Source: Pinus tabuliformis (taxonomy: Eukaryota > Streptophyta > Pinopsida > Pinales > Pinaceae). Taken from it: DNA of 64,000 nucleotides. Positions 22,954-33,920 of this stretch are shown here, one piece after another; the first letter of the stretch is position 1; each line of letters opens with the position of its first letter. A program made the translations under genes and the position numbers. The DNA is taken from contig CM062818.1 of NCBI GenBank assembly GCA_031772625.1, positions 210,359,742-210,423,741 on the forward strand. Reading direction: 5' to 3'. The notes under the pieces were generated by a model. That model was not told the origin of the DNA and did not search any database. It saw only the letters and a program-made list of their open reading frames with translations.

Positions 22954-24160
22954 AAGTATGAATATAATATCCTAGTGCTTAGGAAGCTTGGGAAATGAGA
23001 AAATATTTGTGAAAATGAACACCAAATTTAAATTGGGTAAATGGGTAGAAAGGAAATGGTTTCATTTCACTTTTACCATGTTCTGGACGATTGTAAAATC
23101 ACTCTTAAGCCCAAATTTATGTTTGCGTGAGTAGGTGAAAACCAACAAATAAATATTGTGAAGATGTTATATTAAGATGGATTATAAAAGAAGTGGCTTG
23201 CCCATCACCGGATCAAGCTATCTCATGATGAAATTGTTTATGGAAAATATTATTGTTGATGCACTTGTGTTATGATAATGGTAAGTTGGACAAAACTATG
23301 TTTGTGCCAACTAGGTCTTTGTGGATAAGGGGGATGAGAGTACACCTACAACATGAAAATGTATTAAAACTAAAAATTCATGGTTCCTTGTATTATTTTA
23401 TTTGGACAAAATTGTATGATTTTTCAACTGTTGTGGTTTTGATCACCAACTCAAGTTGGTAGTCAGATCCTTATAGATCAATATGCCACTATTGTTATGG
23501 TTGTGATCATCAGATAAAGATGGTGGTAATATCATTGCTTGAAAATGTAGGGAGAATTACTATCAAGGTTTCTATGTTTAGTTGAAGGTGGTATTAATAC
23601 CCATATATGCCATATCCTATGGGATTTAAAGGTGCTACAAGTCCAACTAAATTTTTGTAAGCGTGATAAATTTAATCTTGAGCACTTTTGGGTTGGATCC
23701 TTGACAATTGTTGTGAATTGTGATTTCATTCCATTATTGAGCTAAACCCATGATTAAAAGGAAATACCTATTAAGATGGTTGCTTTGCTTGGCTCAAAAA
23801 GTGACCTTCATATACTTTTTCCATTTGTTTAATGAACACTAGTTTGTTAGATCTTCTTGGAAATTTCTTGTGGGTACTAAAGTGAAATTGACTTAGCTGT
23901 GGGCTATTGCAAGTTACGTATTACATGTATTTTGTTTTTAATTGTGCATTAATGTTTACTTACATTATGTTGTAATTGCATGTTCTCTATGGATTTGGGG
24001 CATGCCCCTTATTTCATGTACATTGCTTAGGTTTTATGCATATGCATGAATGATTCCAGATATTGCATGCATAAAGTATGTATAGTATTGTATATATAAT
24101 TCTCTATGGATCTAGAGCATACCCCTTATTTCATGTATTGATTACAATTTATGCATGTGC
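22954..24160. other. AT-rich spacer right of element 3
   Basis: No gene recognised. The stretch joins with sequence left of 13254 if element 3 is removed. Short words of the type CATGCCCCTTATTTCATGTA begin near 24002 and recur to the right. Confidence 0.5.
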
Positions 24161-24167
24161 GTGAGTG

Positions 24168-24169
<2 letters not shown>

Positions 24170-24241
<72 letters not shown>

Positions 24242-24263
24242 GTGTGTGCCCCCCCCCCCACCC
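24170..24263. repeat. Compound microsatellite (TA)n-(GA)n with a C run
   Basis: About 30 bp of TA repeats, about 40 bp of GA repeats, then GTGTGTG and a run of C. A similar TA-GA compound stands at 24788-24841 within the second copy of a larger duplication. Confidence 0.95.
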
Positions 24264-24274
24264 CTTTTTTATAG

Positions 24275-24787
24275 GTACAACCCTTTATATTCCATATGAG
24301 AAAGATATTTATATTGTCAAGAGGGCATGTCCCTTATTTCATATATCTATTAGATTTCATGAATGTGTGTAAATGATTCCAGAGATTGTATGCTTAATGT
24401 GTGTGTTTGTTTGTAATTGAAAAAAAAAAAAATCTTGGAATATAAATTTTATCGAAACATTATAATAGCTACCTTAGCTTGGTATGTATGGGTAAAAAAT
24501 ATTGTTATTGTATTTGACCAATTGATGGTATTAATGTTGCTTTGTGTATGGCTATTATTCTATTTGGCCCTTGGGACACCCTTGTTGAGTATGATGCCTA
24601 ACCAATTGAGGGTATTCATGAAGGGGTAAATTCATAATAAGATCCATGTAGAGAGGTTCCACTATTGGGGTAATAAATACATGAAATAAGGGGCATTCCC
24701 TATTGACAATATATGTATGTTTCTCATATGGAATATATAGCGTTGTACTTGTAAACAATGAAGGGGGAGGGGACATTCCCAAGATCC

Positions 24788-24845
<58 letters not shown>

Positions 24846-25270
24846 CCTCCCTCCCCCCCTTTTTTACAAGTATAATGCTATATATTCCATATAAGAAACA
24901 TACATATATTGTCAACAAGGCATGCCCTTTATTTCATGTATATATTGGATTTTATGTATGTGCGTAAATGATTCTAGGGATTGCATGCTTAGTGTGTGCT
25001 TTTTGTGTGTGATTGAAAAAAAAGAAATTCCTGGAATATAAATTTTATGGAAGCATTATAATGACTGCCTTAGCTTGGTATGTGTGGGTAGATAATATTG
25101 TGATTTTATTTTTCCAATTGATGGTATTAATATTGCTTTGTGTATCGACATTAATATATTTTTCCCTTGGGACACCCTTGTTGAGTATGATTCCTAACCA
25201 ATTGAGGTTATTCACGAAGGGATAAATTCATAATAAGATCTATGTAGATAGGTGCCACTATTGGGGTATC
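24275..25270. repeat. Degenerate ~590-bp tandem duplication
   Basis: 24275-24680 recurs at about 24863-25268: shared landmarks are TTATATTCCATAT, GGAATATAAATTTTAT, CTTAGCTTGGTATGT, GGGACACCCTTGTTGAGTATGAT and CCACTATTGGGGTA. Each copy is preceded by a TA/GA microsatellite. Copies differ by many substitutions, so the duplication is old. Confidence 0.85.
24668..24948. repeat. Inverted repeat around a TA/GA microsatellite
   Basis: The arm 24668-24760 is the reverse complement of 24862-24948 (TACATGAAATAA...GGAATATATAGC against GCTATATATTCC...TTATTTCATGTA). The centre holds (TA)n(GA)n. The right arm is also part of the tandem duplication. It could be a fold-back or MITE-like element; no target duplication was defined. 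Confidence 0.75.
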
Positions 25271-27544
25271 TTGCTTGACCAACTAAGGGATATGCTTTAG
25301 GCGATTGAGTGGTAGTAAGATATCTACAACTAATTTCCCTATAGGATATGGGAGTGTTGAAAGTATTAAATGCTCTCCACCATGTTATGGTTGATCAATT
25401 AGAAGTACGACACTTGATTTGGTTTATTGGTTAGAGTTGGATGTATGATCCTTGATTTGGTATATGAGTCTATGTGAGTAAACTTGTTGACTGCTTGGTA
25501 ATTTTTCCTCCACCCTTATTGAGATTCAACCATACTCAGTAAATAACACCTATATCCATGTGGCTACACTGGTTGGGTGGAAATATGTTGTAGGACATGA
25601 AAGCCCCCAAGTTGATAGCATGTGGTGATAAGCTAGTTTAGACTAGTGAGTAGACTTTGGTAACACATATGACTACAAGGACTTGTTTGGTTTTCCACTA
25701 TTATAATTTCATCACTTGCACATGTCATCTAATGTCTAACTAGGATTCATTATTGAGCTTTATTAATGACCACTGTTTTGAAGCTCCTAAATGAGAATCG
25801 TATTAGTTCCTTGTAACTAAAGAAAAAATTAAAATATAGAAGGGGTGAGCATAGAAAATTAACACCCTCTAGTGTAGAATGTTTGTTACAACTACAATGT
25901 GCAAGAATTTTACTCTCTTTGGATCTAATATCATTTTGTAATATCTCCACTAAACATGAGTAGGTTGGGTTGTCACTTGGTCAAAAAATCACATCACATA
26001 GAAAATAATTTTTTAAAGAATATTACTTTTGATTATAAATATTTCATAACTTCAACACATAAATCAGTAGAAAATGTTTAGGAACCCTTTGCCTATTTGA
26101 TATTCAAAAATTAATGATGAGCAACAAATTAGTGTAGAAAAACCTCTAACTTCAATACCCCTAGTGGGGACAATTAAACTCTAATTCCAATTCATGCAAG
26201 ACTTTCACATGATAATCGATGCTTTTTGAGACATCACCCATCACATGAATCCTCTAACTCAAACAAACTTAATTATGAAGTTTTTTTTTCCCATAGTTAA
26301 TCCCACTTAACTTGTTCCTCCAATTTCAAAACTTAACAAATAAATTGTGTGTTATTCACTATTTATTTAGGGCACAATCTAATTAATAGATGAAATATTC
26401 TTTTGGCTCAAATATGATAATACAATATTGAGCAAGATTGTGATTTCTTATCTAAAATGCAATTTGAATGTATAAATGGATCCAACACCCTAAAAACCCT
26501 TAATGCACTAGAATTTTGCAGATTAAATAACCTAAACTTATGATTCTTTAAAACCTCTACTAGATTTTGGGAAAAATTGACTAAAAATATGGTTGAAAAA
26601 TTGTCATTTCATCTATTAGTTAAACTATGAGGTTATTTAATATTATCTTCACTTTTTATTTTAAATAATTGTAAACTACCCAAATCATTATGTATAACCC
26701 TAAATTATGTATACCAACTTAGATCCATCTTAGCTCTCCCTTTCAGTTCTTGGTAGACCTTGAGCAAAGATGGATCTAGGGTGGTTTAATTTTCCTCTTT
26801 AAATAGGCTACATTCCACATGAATACCATGGCTCAATACCATGGGTTCTCAATAGCATCACTATTACTATGGCCCATTTTTATTTTTAATATTATTTTAT
26901 TTTTATAGAGTTATTTTTATTTTATTCTTATCTTTTTATTTTATTTTGACCAAGTTAAAATATTTAGTTTATTTTACATTAATTTTCTAATTTTATTTTT
27001 TTTTTTGTATGTAATTTAACTTAGTCAAAATTTTAAACATTACATTACAACATCTCTACCATACTCAATTGGATAAAGCTTCTAAACACATTAAAATAAA
27101 TCATTAAACTTAACTCAAATCTTATGAAAATTAATTAACATCACCAAAATTATTGTTATTATAATTTAAAGTATTCAAATAATACTCATTACACAAAATA
27201 ATTAGATTCCAAAACAGATAAAAGAAAATGATTTTTTTTTAATTGGTCGTTGAAGCATTAAATAACCCTTGAAACACCCTCATGATTTTTGAGGGCTACG
27301 AGGGGACCACTTATCCCCACTTACAACATATGCGTTTAGAACTTCAAAAATACTAATATTTTGAATACCAACGTCTTTACTAAGATTCATATAAATACAA
27401 AGTTTGGAGATTGAAATCATGAGACCATGGTGGAAGATTTATTAATTCCTCCCCCGAGTATTCTATTCTTTTGGACCGACATCGTTTCACCAAGTCAATA
27501 TATGTAGAATCGAGTCCGGAATATATGACACTTTTTCCCAAGGT
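25271..27544. other. AT-rich spacer, no gene seen
   Basis: No coding domain or LTR pair found. T-rich low-complexity stretches lie near 26880-27010. A short stem CCCTCA...TGAGGG is near 27280-27300. GC content rises from about 27440 towards the candidate gene. Confidence 0.5.
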
Positions 27545-27736
27545 GTGAGGTTACTTGTGAACCACGGGAGTCTGCCCCTAACGTTTAAATATCTAAACCC
27601 TAACCATCCAACGCGCTATAGAATCCGCAATTCGTTCGATCGTGTATCCTCTTCATATACCACTCTGCAATTCGTTCGATTGTGTATTTCTCTTCATATA
27701 CCACTCGTTAGATCTTGTAAAACAAAGCGAAAATGA
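27545..27736 (+). CDS. Possible upstream open reading frame of the 27733 gene
   Basis: Sixty-three codons from ATG 27545 to TGA 27734-27736. The stop overlaps the main start in an ATGA arrangement (ATG 27733-27735). The peptide has no known domain. If transcribed as one leader with the gene below, it could act as a translation-reducing upstream ORF. It may equally be chance; the frame overlaps the telobox and the leader duplication. Confidence 0.25.
   Translation: MRLLVNHGSLPLTFKYLNPNHPTRYRIRNSFDRVSSSYTTLQFVRLCISLHIPLVRSCKTKRK
27584..27603 (+). promoter_or_regulatory. TATA-like site and telobox
   Basis: TTTAAATAT is followed by AAACCCTAA (27595-27603). AAACCCTAA is the plant telobox, known from promoters of cell-cycle and ribosome-related genes. 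It lies about 130 bp upstream of the start codon of the candidate gene. Function here is inferred from sequence and position only. Confidence 0.4.
27625..27711 (+). repeat. Tandem duplication in the upstream region of the candidate gene
   Basis: A unit reading GCAATTCGTTCGAT...CTTCATATACCACTC (about 42 bp) occurs twice, at about 27627-27667 and 27669-27711, with a few differences. It lies between the telobox and the start codon, so in the presumed 5' leader or core promoter. Confidence 0.85.
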
Positions 27737-28752
27737 AGCGTCGTTACCCCTGGCACGGTTTTAACAATGACAACCACAGGCATCGAGCTGCCAAAGAGAT
27801 AAGGGAACCCACACCTAAACGTGGGCGCCCATTCAAGCCTAGAAATAGACATCAGGGAACCGAAGGGCGGATCTGGCGATTTCCAGATAACCAGAACATG
27901 CAGAGGCAGCCTCCGTTATATGAAACACAAAACAATCGGTTTCCACGACCAGCTGCTCCTCATGGGCGTAGAAATGGACGTCAAGGAACCCTAGATGGAC
28001 GGATCTGGCGATTTCCAGATAACCAGAATATGCAGAGGCGGCCTCCTTTACACGAAACACAAAACAATCGGTTTCCACCACCAGCTGCTCCTCAAGGACG
28101 TAGAAATGGACGTCAAGGAACCCTAGATGGACGGATCTGGCCATTTCCAGATAACCAGAACATGCAGAGGCGGCCTCCTTTATACGAAACACAAAACAAT
28201 AGGTTTCCACCACCAGCTGCTCCTCAAGGACGTAGAAATGGACGTCAAGGAACCCTAGATGGACGGATCTGGCGATTTCCAGATAACCAGAACATGCAGA
28301 GGCGGCCTCCTTTATACGAAACACAAAACAATAGGTTTCGACCACCAGCTGCTCCTCAAGGACGTAGAAATGGACGTCAAGGAACCCTAGATGGACGGAT
28401 CTGGCGATTTCCAGATAACCAGAACATGCAGAGGCAGCCTCCTTTATACGAAACACAAAACAATCAGTTTCCATCACCAGCTGCTCCAAACCCTATGACT
28501 TCCCTCCGCACTGGAAATCAACCTGCAAATCACGTGGACAATGATGACCCGGACGGCAGTATAGTCCGTGAGTTTGAACAACGAAATTCCATGTTGAAAG
28601 TACGGATCTCTGCAACGGAGAAACTACTTGCAGGATTAGTCCACCGTTTAGATCAGGTAGAACAGCGGCATAATTACTGTATTCTGGGGAATGAAGAGGT
28701 ACAGGAGAATGTGGTTTGTTTGGAGGAGAATATTGGACATGTAGATGGTTGA
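27733..28752 (+). CDS. Candidate host gene: 339-residue repeat protein with AT-hook-like motif and coiled coil
   Basis: I do not recognise this protein. Residues 28-37 (PKRGRPFKPR) contain the RGRP core of an AT-hook, a minor-groove DNA-binding motif. Residues 45-252 are almost five repeats of 44 residues (GRIWRFPDNQNMQRRPPLYE-type), rich in Arg, Pro, Gln and Asn and probably disordered. Residues about 277-335 have hydrophobic heptad spacing (IVREFEQRNSMLKVRI, LAGLVHRLDQVEQ), suggesting a coiled coil. There is no signal peptide or membrane segment. The frame is uninterrupted and much richer in GC than its surroundings, unlike the retroelements nearby. ATG 27733 follows AAAGCGAAA. No RT, integrase or gag signature is visible, so I infer a host gene or a captured fragment. 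A GTAGAT near the end could be a splice donor, so further exons are possible. DNA binding and self-association are inferences. Confidence 0.6.
   Translation: MKRRYPWHGFNNDNHRHRAAKEIREPTPKRGRPFKPRNRHQGTEGRIWRFPDNQNMQRQPPLYETQNNRFPRPAAPHGRRNGRQGTLDGRIWRFPDNQNMQRRPPLHETQNNRFPPPAAPQGRRNGRQGTLDGRIWPFPDNQNMQRRPPLYETQNNRFPPPAAPQGRRNGRQGTLDGRIWRFPDNQNMQRRPPLYETQNNRFRPPAAPQGRRNGRQGTLDGRIWRFPDNQNMQRQPPLYETQNNQFPSPAAPNPMTSLRTGNQPANHVDNDDPDGSIVREFEQRNSMLKVRISATEKLLAGLVHRLDQVEQRHNYCILGNEEVQENVVCLEENIGHVDG
27865..28488 (+). repeat. In-frame coding minisatellite, 132-bp unit, ~4.7 copies
   Basis: Units start at 27865, 27997, 28129, 28261 and 28393; the last is partial. Each encodes 44 residues. Units 2-4 are nearly identical, with single changes such as Tyr/His, Arg/Pro and Pro/Arg; the first and last differ more, as expected of arrays that homogenise by unequal exchange. 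Because 132 is divisible by three, the antisense strand also stays open (27839-28489), which is a shadow. Confidence 0.95.
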
Positions 28753-30300
28753 GTCCTTTGGTGGTGGGCATTCTCAGGTCACTGTGCCGTAAGAGTTACA
28801 GGGAATTCAATGTTTTATTATTTTTTATTGTATAATTTGGAATTTGTTCTTATTGAGTTCATGTGGTGAGAAGGTAATTGTTTTGTTGTTGGTTAAGTAT
28901 TAATTTCGTAAATTTGAGGACGATGGGAGATGTGATATTTTTGGATTTTATTTATAAAGATATAAAATTAAATAATACTGTTCACTGTTTGTATTAAGGA
29001 GTGGTGTTGAGATAATGACATCTTCAAGATTACGTTTAAAGGAGAACGTTACAATTCAGATGTAAATCAAACTTTCAGATTTATTTATATAAAAATTTAT
29101 TGGATAAAGTGTTTTGTTTTAAAGATGTGCATAATAATAATAAAATTTAGATAATGATATCTTCAAAATTCTGCAAGTTGGGTTTAAAAAAGAATGTTAC
29201 AATGTAAACACTTATTAGATAGAGGGTTTTTGTTTTAAAGATTCACAAAATGATAAAATTTGTTTTGATCAACTCCTTGATTATGGAATGCTTACAATGT
29301 TATAAATAAATTTTAAATTTATTTATTAATTTAGTCATAGCATATATATAATTTTTTAAATCTTCATTAAAAATATATATAAAAAAATGTATTAGTGTAA
29401 GTATAACTTTATTATAAGTATCATATACAATGTATTGTATTTTTTTAGATTTTTATTTTTCTTTATTAATTATTTCATTTTTGAGATGTTTGTAGTTTTT
29501 TTTTCCACAAAGAAAAATCTTAATTTCCATTAATATGTTGAAAATTACATATTGTAGATGCTTAAAGAAGCATATGTTGTAAAGTGTGGTGGTCTACTTT
29601 TTAGATGTTCTTGTACAAACAACCTCATAGGGTAGTCTAGTTATAATTACATAATTACAAGTCAACTATAGATATATACATATAAACTGTATTGGATGCA
29701 AAATTTTGTGTGTAGCTCAAAAAACCCATGAAATTAGGGTTATCCATCCTTTGATCAATGTATGAGCTGTGTTAGTAAGGATAATATTCTAGTCCCAAAA
29801 TCAACCTTTAAACCCTAGGCTAGATCACTGCCTCCTTGGATAAGTGGTGGGAAATCTGATTGAGTTAGGTCTAGGTGTGAAGACAAAAGATGGAATCAAA
29901 ATGAGATTTCAAAAGTAAAGCATCATCTAGTATATTCCTTAGTGTGTGCACATGACAAATAGATCAATTATTGAACCATTTTATGATGATCTTAGAGTCC
30001 CCAAATATTTGTATATGCCTACACTACTCTAGTGCAAATGATTTTGTTCATAAACTTTAACAATTTTTTAAAAAATATTCTTAGTTTCACTTTTAGATAT
30101 ATATATATATAAACATCAGATATTTTGAATTTATAATGAAACTTTAAAAAATTAATATCTATCCATATATAAACATCCTATAATTTTGAATTTATAAATT
30201 ATATAATAAAGCTTTATAAAATTTAGCTGAATAAAATTGAAAAGGGAAAAGAAAAATATACATTAATATTTGAAAAAAAATAAAGATATCTATAATATTC
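28753..30300. other. AT-rich flank downstream of the candidate gene
   Basis: No domain or LTR edge seen. A related phrase occurs twice: a GATAATGACATCTTCAAGATT-like word near 29012 and again near 29152, each followed by AACGTTACAAT-like or AATGTTACAAT sequence. This suggests a weak ~140-bp duplication. Confidence 0.45.
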
Positions 30301-30312
30301 CAATATAATTTT

Positions 30313-30410
30313 ATTTATTTATATATTATTTTATTTTATAATATAATTTAATAAATAAGAATATTATAATTTTATTTATTTATATATTATTTTATTTTAT
30401 ATTGTAATTT
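30313..30410. repeat. AT-rich tandem duplication
   Basis: TTTATTTATATATTATTTTATTTTATA occurs at about 30311 and again at about 30373 with flanking similarity. Confidence 0.7.
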
Positions 30411-30607
30411 ACAAAATATTCATTATATTAAAATAAAGAATACTTAATATAAAATATTTATATTAATAAATTATATTATATAGCGAGTGAATTGTAGTGG
30501 CTTTGGTCACTTTACCTACATAATTTTATTTTATTTTTTTTTTTTATAATATTAATATTTTATAAATTTATTATACATGATGTTAGTTCTAAACTATTTA
30601 TATTAAT

Positions 30608-30850
30608 TTATATTATGATATGTTATTCAGTTTAATCTATATTTACTGTTTATATTATAATACATTATTTAGTATAATTATTTTTATTTATTGGTTTATA
30701 TTATAATATATTATTCAGTTTAATCTATATGTAATATTTTACATTATAATATATTATTTAGTATAATTATTTTTATTTATTGGTTTATATTATGATATAT
30801 TATTAGCTTAATCTATATGTACTAGTTTACATTATAATATATTATTGACC
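30608..30850. repeat. ~88-bp AT-rich tandem array, about 2.8 copies
   Basis: Units start at 30608, 30695 and 30784 with TTTATATTAT(G/A)ATAT and share TTTAATCTATAT and TTTAGTATAATTATTTTTATT. Almost pure A+T; a replication-slippage product is likely. Confidence 0.8.
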
Positions 30851-31128
30851 ATAATTTTTTTTATTGATTTAATTTTTATAAGGTATGTTTAAAATTGTAA
30901 TATGTATATAATTTTAGAGAAAATTTTAATATAGTTTTTAAAGTTAATTATTCAAATAAGTTAAAAGAAATTAACTCTTTCTTTAAGTTGAGAGTGATGT
31001 AATATGGTTGTAATAATTTAGTAAAATTGTATAAGAATTTTATTGCAAAATACTAATAAGAAAAAATAAATTATAATAGAGGAGTTACTATTTCCATTGA
31101 CATTTAAATTGATAAGTTAGATGATTCT

Positions 31129-31450
31129 TTGGAAGATACATGTTGTGTTGGATTGACTTTCTTTGGTATATTCATTATCTCTCCTTATGCTAATGATATT
31201 GTTCTTATTATGAAGAACCCTTATGACCCTAATAAGCAACTAAAATTTGCACCTATGAAAATTCATAAAAAAAAGTTTATGATAATTAAATCCAAAACAA
31301 TCACCTATGATACTTTCATAAGTGACAACAATAGCTTTGAGGAAGTTCCTTCATATAAATATATTGCAATCCATATTCATCATAAGCTCAATTAGAATTA
31401 TAGTGTTAATAAAATGATAAATGATTTGTAAAAAACTTATTATGGGCTTG
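31129..31450 (+). pseudogene. LINE reverse transcriptase fragment
   Basis: The open part 31129-31395 reads SPYANDIVLI, then MIIKSKTITYDTFISDNN and EVPSYKYIAIHIHHKLN, matching the region around and after the active site of plant LINE RTs. The usual ADD is AND, so one catalytic Asp is lost. Out-of-frame or stop-interrupted sequence continues to about 31450 (KTYYGLVMTL). No poly(A) tail or target duplication was identified, so this is a small dead fragment. Confidence 0.75.
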
Positions 31451-33018
31451 TGATGACGCTCAATATTACAACAAGGATGTTAGAACTCCTTAGGGATCAA
31501 CCTTAATTATCAACCAGCTGTATGTGCAAAATTAAGAGGGGTTTGCATTGGATTTGGAGTAGACTTGTCCTCCTCTTCCTAGAGTAACTCCATTTGAGGT
31601 AGATGAAAGAAGGAAATGAAACAACTTCAAATGAGTAAATATTTAGGTAAGCCACAATTACTAAGTTGCAAAAGGTAAATATCAATATGAAAACTTTATT
31701 CTATTTTTGCTAGAAAGTAAATGACATAAAATAAATATATTCTACTTGCAAAAATGTAAAGCACATATAAGCAAATGATAACAAAGAAAATCTAATCTAT
31801 CCTATGGAAATGAAATGAAAGGAATTATATTCTACTTTGTTGGAAAGGAAATTCCTAGATTACTCTTGCAAGAAAAAAAACACATTTTATTAAAGTAAAC
31901 TATAGGAAAAGAAATCTATACTAATTGCATAAACCAACATTCAAGAATCATGAAATGCATTAAACTAAACTCGCTTAACCAAGCCTCAACTCAACCAAAG
32001 TGGTCTCTGAGTATTCATGGGTTATTCTAATATATAAGTGTACTTCTACCATGAATTTGGAATGAATCTGGGCATGGGAAGAGCTTGAAAACAAACCACT
32101 ATAGGAAACTCTCTTTTGCTACAAGAAAATTCCAGCAAACTTGTTTGTTGAGTTAACTACCAAATGCCTAAGATAATCTGCAAAAGTTAAATTTTGTTAT
32201 TAAGTTAATTGTTTTTAGAATTTAATCTTATTTGAATCATCTCAAAACAACTTCATTAAGACACGCTAAAATTCAAGATAAATTTACTACTAAAAACCAA
32301 AAATTGTAGAATAGTGAACTGGCAAACTAGTCTATGCTAGTGTTTCATCAAGTTATTGATTGTCTCATATTGGTGGAACGAAATCATCCCTAAGCATGTC
32401 ATGAACCTCTCCCCACCCCCATGATTATGTGGGCTTTTTGAAATCTTGGGCAAAAAAATTCAAAAAACCTTGCAGTAGGAGTATTTTAATAATCCTTTTT
32501 ATGGTGGAAGTGTTTTAATAATCTTTTTTATGGTGCAAATGGATTCAACATGATCAAAAACCTCTGGGGCACCCAAAATCTTAGTTTGACAGCTATAACT
32601 TAGATTTACAAAAATCCTTGCTGAATTTTATCAAAATCTAGCAATCATATGATTTTCCACAAAAAAATAATGTGTTTAGTCTACTACATTATCTTCAATT
32701 AATTAATTAACTAAATAGTTGATTAATTAATTATTAGTTAATTGTGAATTAAGAATTATAATGAATTAATATTATTAATATTAATTAATTAATAATGTTA
32801 ATAATAATAATAATAATTTGTAATACTATTTGTGACTTTTTATATAAAATTAAATATGATGTTCAATTATAAATTTATTAAAAAATTTAGAATTCATTAT
32901 TTTCTTACAAAATAAATCAAATATATTTAGAAAATATATCAATGAATTGATTCACTTAAAAGGGAAAAAAAACACAATTAAACATGCTCAACATTTTATA
33001 TAACCATAAAAAAGTTTT
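31451..33018. other. AT-rich spacer
   Basis: No gene recognised. 32695-32820 is low-complexity sequence built of ATTAATTA and AATAATAAT words. Confidence 0.5.
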
Positions 33019-33155
33019 GTATTATTATTATTATTGTTTACTTTTAATTCAAATTGGTGTATGAGACTTTTTGTTTGTGGGATAAGTAGGGATTTGACTG
33101 CACTGTGATCTCTTAAGCGAAAACACATGCTCTTAACCATTAAAGTCAGTGAAAC
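33019..33155 (-). other. tRNA-like / SINE-like relic
   Basis: On the minus strand, GGTTAAGAGCATGTGTTTTCGCTTAAGAGATCACAGTG is followed by CAGTCAAATCCC, resembling a tRNA D-arm to T-arm (box A and box B like) progression. An (AAT)n tail follows at 33019-33036. The acceptor stem does not pair well, so it is not a working tRNA gene. A tRNA-derived SINE is the best guess. Confidence 0.35.
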
Positions 33156-33489
33156 TATAAAAACAACCTTAAAAAAAATATACCCTTCCTAAAAAGACAA
33201 AAAATACACATAAATAATAAAACCATGGGAAATTAGCAGACTAGCACTTGCTATGAAATTCTAGGTATGTAGAAGGTTGAAATAGAGGAGAAGTATAATG
33301 TACACCTAAACACAATGAAATAGACTTGGTTTTCACGTTAAAATTATGACATAGGGAAATATTAGCCTTTTGAACATCTTTTTTAATTTTAAAGAGATGA
33401 TTTTGCTTGGCCTACAGATATTTCAACAATATGTCTCAATGCAGGCATGAACAAGGCTTTGCTGCGCTGGGTTAATATAAACAGTGGCA

Positions 33490-33740
33490 CAATTCACAAT
33501 AGGTTTAAAGAGAATATGGAGTAGGTAGATACAAATATATTTATGAGTTTAGAGAATTGGAGTAGGTAGATACAAATATATTTGGAATAGCAGAATTGGA
33601 ATAGCAGACTCTCTATTTGTATCTACCTACTCCAATTCATAATAGGTTTAAAGAGAATATGGAGTAGGTAGATACAAATAAAATATATAGGTAGATATAT
33701 TTATGAGTTCAGAAATGTATTTGTAGAGAGTCTGCTATGA
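33490..33740. repeat. Rearranged cluster of direct and inverted repeats
   Basis: GGTTTAAAGAGAATATGGAG with GTAGGTAGATACAAATA occurs at about 33502-33540 and 33645-33680; a third GGAGTAGGTAGATACAAATA is at about 33559. Its inverted copy TATTTGTATCTACCTACTCC lies at about 33615-33635. AGCAGACTCTC (33603) is inverse to GAGAGTCTGCT (33727). The block can fold into hairpins. Confidence 0.85.
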
Positions 33741-33920
33741 GTCAGACATAGCCTAAATTCTGCCCAGTACAACACATAGAATAAGATAATTTTTAGAAAT
33801 TTAAAACTTCAAATGCAAAAATTTACTCGAACCTTTGATTTATTTAAAAATCAAATCAAATTTTGTCCATTGATTTATTTTAAAATCAGAATTCCTTAAC
33901 CTGAATTCTAATATCCACAG

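Noticed and set aside
24703-24967. ORFs over the TA/GA microsatellite on both strands
   Set aside because: Translations are dipeptide runs (IY, RE, LS) of simple repeats.
27865-28488. Regularly spaced repeats that could suggest a CRISPR array
   Set aside because: The whole 132-bp unit repeats with no unique spacers, and it is coding in a plant context.
27839-28489. 216-residue minus-strand ORF across the coding minisatellite
   Set aside because: A 132-bp unit keeps all frames periodic, so an open antisense frame is expected. The sense frame has a better start, unique ends and motifs.
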